Shown here piece after piece: positions 63,183 through 64,000 of a stretch of DNA of 64,000 nucleotides. A model generated the notes under the pieces. It was not told where the DNA came from. It saw only the letters and a program-made list of their open reading frames with translations, and searched no databases. Source of the stretch: Candidatus Porisulfidus sp. TsSOB (GTDB taxonomy: Bacteria; Pseudomonadota; Gammaproteobacteria; Poriferisulfidales; Poriferisulfidaceae); contig MRSX01000010.1 of assembly GCA_002631715.1 (NCBI GenBank), positions 29,539-93,538 of the forward strand, in the 5' to 3' direction. Both the position numbers and the translations under genes were made by a program. Numbering within the stretch: the stretch's first letter is position 1; each line of letters opens with the position of its first letter.

Positions 63183-63863
63183 TCAGGCCGGACTGACCTG
63201 TGCGAAGCAGACTGGGGCTTCGTGGGTGTCCTCGAAACTGACGAGTTCCCAGGCCGATTCGGTGGCCAGCAACTTCCGCAGCAACTGGATGTTGAGTTCG
63301 TGCCCGGAGCAGTAGCCCTCGAAAGAACCGATCAGGCTATTGCCGAGCAGGTATAGATCACCGATGGCGTCGAGCACCTTATGCTTGACGAATTCATCGG
63401 AGTAACGCAGGCCGCTATCGTTGAGGATGCGGTTGTCGTCCAACACGATGGCGTTGTCCAAACTGCCCCCCAAGGCCAGGTTCCGCTCGCGCAGGAGTTC
63501 CACTTCGTGCCGGAACCCGAACGTACGCGCCCGCGACACTTCCTTGATGTAGGAAGTGCTGGAAAGGTCCAGCACCGCGGACTGCCGGGTGTTGCGGATC
63601 ACCGGGTGGTCGAAGTCGATGGTGAAGCCCACCTTGAAGCCGTCGTGCGGCGTCAGGCGCACCCACCGGCCGTTCTTCTCGTCCTGCACCTCGACCGGTT
63701 CGCGGATACGGATGTAGCGCTTCGGCGCGTCCTGTTCAACCAGCCCACTGGAATGGATCAGGAACACGAACGGGCTTGCGCTGCCGTCCATGATCGGCAC
63801 CTCTTCGGCGCTCACGTCAACATAGGCATTGTCGATACTGAATCCGGCCAGCGCGGAGAGCAG
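63183..63863 (-). CDS. lpxC: UDP-3-O-acyl-N-acetylglucosamine deacetylase, C-terminal part
   Basis: From [28 protein letters not shown] onward the sequence is LpxC, the committed step of lipid A synthesis. The late zinc ligands are kept in [11 protein letters not shown], and HELN near the end is conserved. The first about 80 residues of LpxC, including the zinc ligand His in the usual EHLLSALAG, are replaced: here the frame reads SGLLSALAG and continues upstream into ABC-permease sequence. So an intact LpxC is not encoded here. Confidence 0.9.
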   Translation of the reverse strand: MLSALAGFSIDNAYVDVSAEEVPIMDGSASPFVFLIHSSGLVEQDAPKRYIRIREPVEVQDEKNGRWVRLTPHDGFKVGFTIDFDHPVIRNTRQSAVLDLSSTSYIKEVSRARTFGFRHEVELLRERNLALGGSLDNAIVLDDNRILNDSGLRYSDEFVKHKVLDAIGDLYLLGNSLIGSFEGYCSGHELNIQLLRKLLATESAWELVSFEDTHEAPVCFAQVSPA

Positions 63864-64000
63864 GCCGGAGGTCGTGAACAGGAGCATCTTGACCCGCGCG
63901 ACGTTGATGCCGGAGTAGCGGGCCACCTCCTGGTTGATGCCGATGACCTGCACCTGCCGGCCGAACCCGCTGTAGCGCAGGACCACCACCGCCACCACCA
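63843..64000 (-). CDS. ABC sugar-type permease fragment fused in frame to lpxC
   Basis: Translated in the lpxC frame, this end reads [20 protein letters not shown], then [20 protein letters not shown] and [11 protein letters not shown]. This is the conserved cytoplasmic loop and following membrane helix of BPD_transp_2 permeases (RbsC/LsrC type: FGR, G-x-N, A-x-x-SGI, VK). It runs off the right edge. The shared LLSALAG (63843-63863) joins it to LpxC. The codons are more GC-rich than neighbouring genes. Confidence 0.75.

Noticed and set aside
63961..64000. CCACCACCGCCACCACCA tract as a repeat element
   Set aside because: It simply encodes the Val/Ala-rich start of the permease helix (GTG GTG GCG codons) on the minus strand.

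Overview
This 64 kb window is almost entirely chromosomal housekeeping sequence from a gammaproteobacterium that oxidises reduced sulfur. The order tonB-like/algH/ruvX/pyrR/pyrB/pyrC' next to gshB, the hemCDXY cluster, zapA followed by 6S RNA, cmoAB and the lpxC/dciA/secA region are all gammaproteobacterial arrangements. The aprBA pair (dissimilatory adenylylsulfate reductase) and a PPi-dependent phosphofructokinase point to Chromatiales/Ectothiorhodospiraceae-like sulfur oxidisers; this placement is inference. Two AlkB-type membrane di-iron monooxygenases within 5.3 kb add a possible alkane or alkyl-oxidising capacity. No rRNA, tRNA, insertion sequence, phage or CRISPR array was seen.

Layout. 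1-5.4 kb: an AlkB-like gene running off the left edge, a divergent methyltransferase, dinB, a helical-repeat protein, and a second alkB divergent from a MerR regulator whose B12-binding motifs are eroded. 6.4-12 kb: fabA-trhO-tatD, then aldehyde dehydrogenase, P-loop ATPase and metA. 12-16.6 kb: flavin amine oxidase, yggT-proC, and a large porin whose start codon is missing. 16.7-25.4 kb, minus strand: pyrK, a metal-site-less pyrC', pyrB, pyrR, ruvX, algH, tonB-like, gshB, ahcY, metK. 25.5-27.7 kb: tpx, a small coiled-coil protein, zapA, 6S RNA with its terminator, and a lysine-rich histone-H1-like protein. 27.7-36.5 kb: ilvA, a Rieske ferredoxin and ferredoxin-NADP reductase pair, FAH-family hydrolase, djlA, gshA, a 26-residue membrane peptide, msrB, ampD and an FMN hydroxy-acid oxidase. 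36.6-43.7 kb: Kef-type antiporter, PPi-PFK, cmoA, cmoB, sulfurtransferase, and a compact Nudix/pseudo-receiver/TPR/cupin operon. 43.7-46.5 kb: bolA and aprBA. 46.7-55.8 kb: exported acidic protein, lysA with a small lipoprotein, esterase, argH, hemCDXY, SnoaL-like. 55.8-57 kb: tandem hairpins, a hendecad-repeat tail-anchored DUF1640-like protein and a small membrane protein. 57-64 kb: Nudix-ThiE fusion, argJ, secA, M23 peptidase, dciA and the end of lpxC.

Genes that plausibly work together: metK, ahcY and metA (methionine/SAM cycle); gshA, gshB and msrB (thiol redox); aprBA plus sulfurtransferase (sulfur metabolism); pyrR, pyrB, pyrC' and pyrK (pyrimidines); hemC, hemD, hemX, hemY (haem/sirohaem).

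The points most worth checking are (1) the right edge, where a sugar-type ABC permease fragment is fused in frame to LpxC at a shared LLSALAG stretch and replaces LpxC's first zinc ligand, which suggests an assembly chimera or a recent rearrangement; (2) the porin that keeps its signal peptide but has a stop where the start should be; (3) the alkB/MerR divergent pair with 11-bp-spaced repeats on the MerR promoter; (4) the inactive dihydroorotase; (5) the 33-bp/hendecad repeat gene behind two abutting hairpins.
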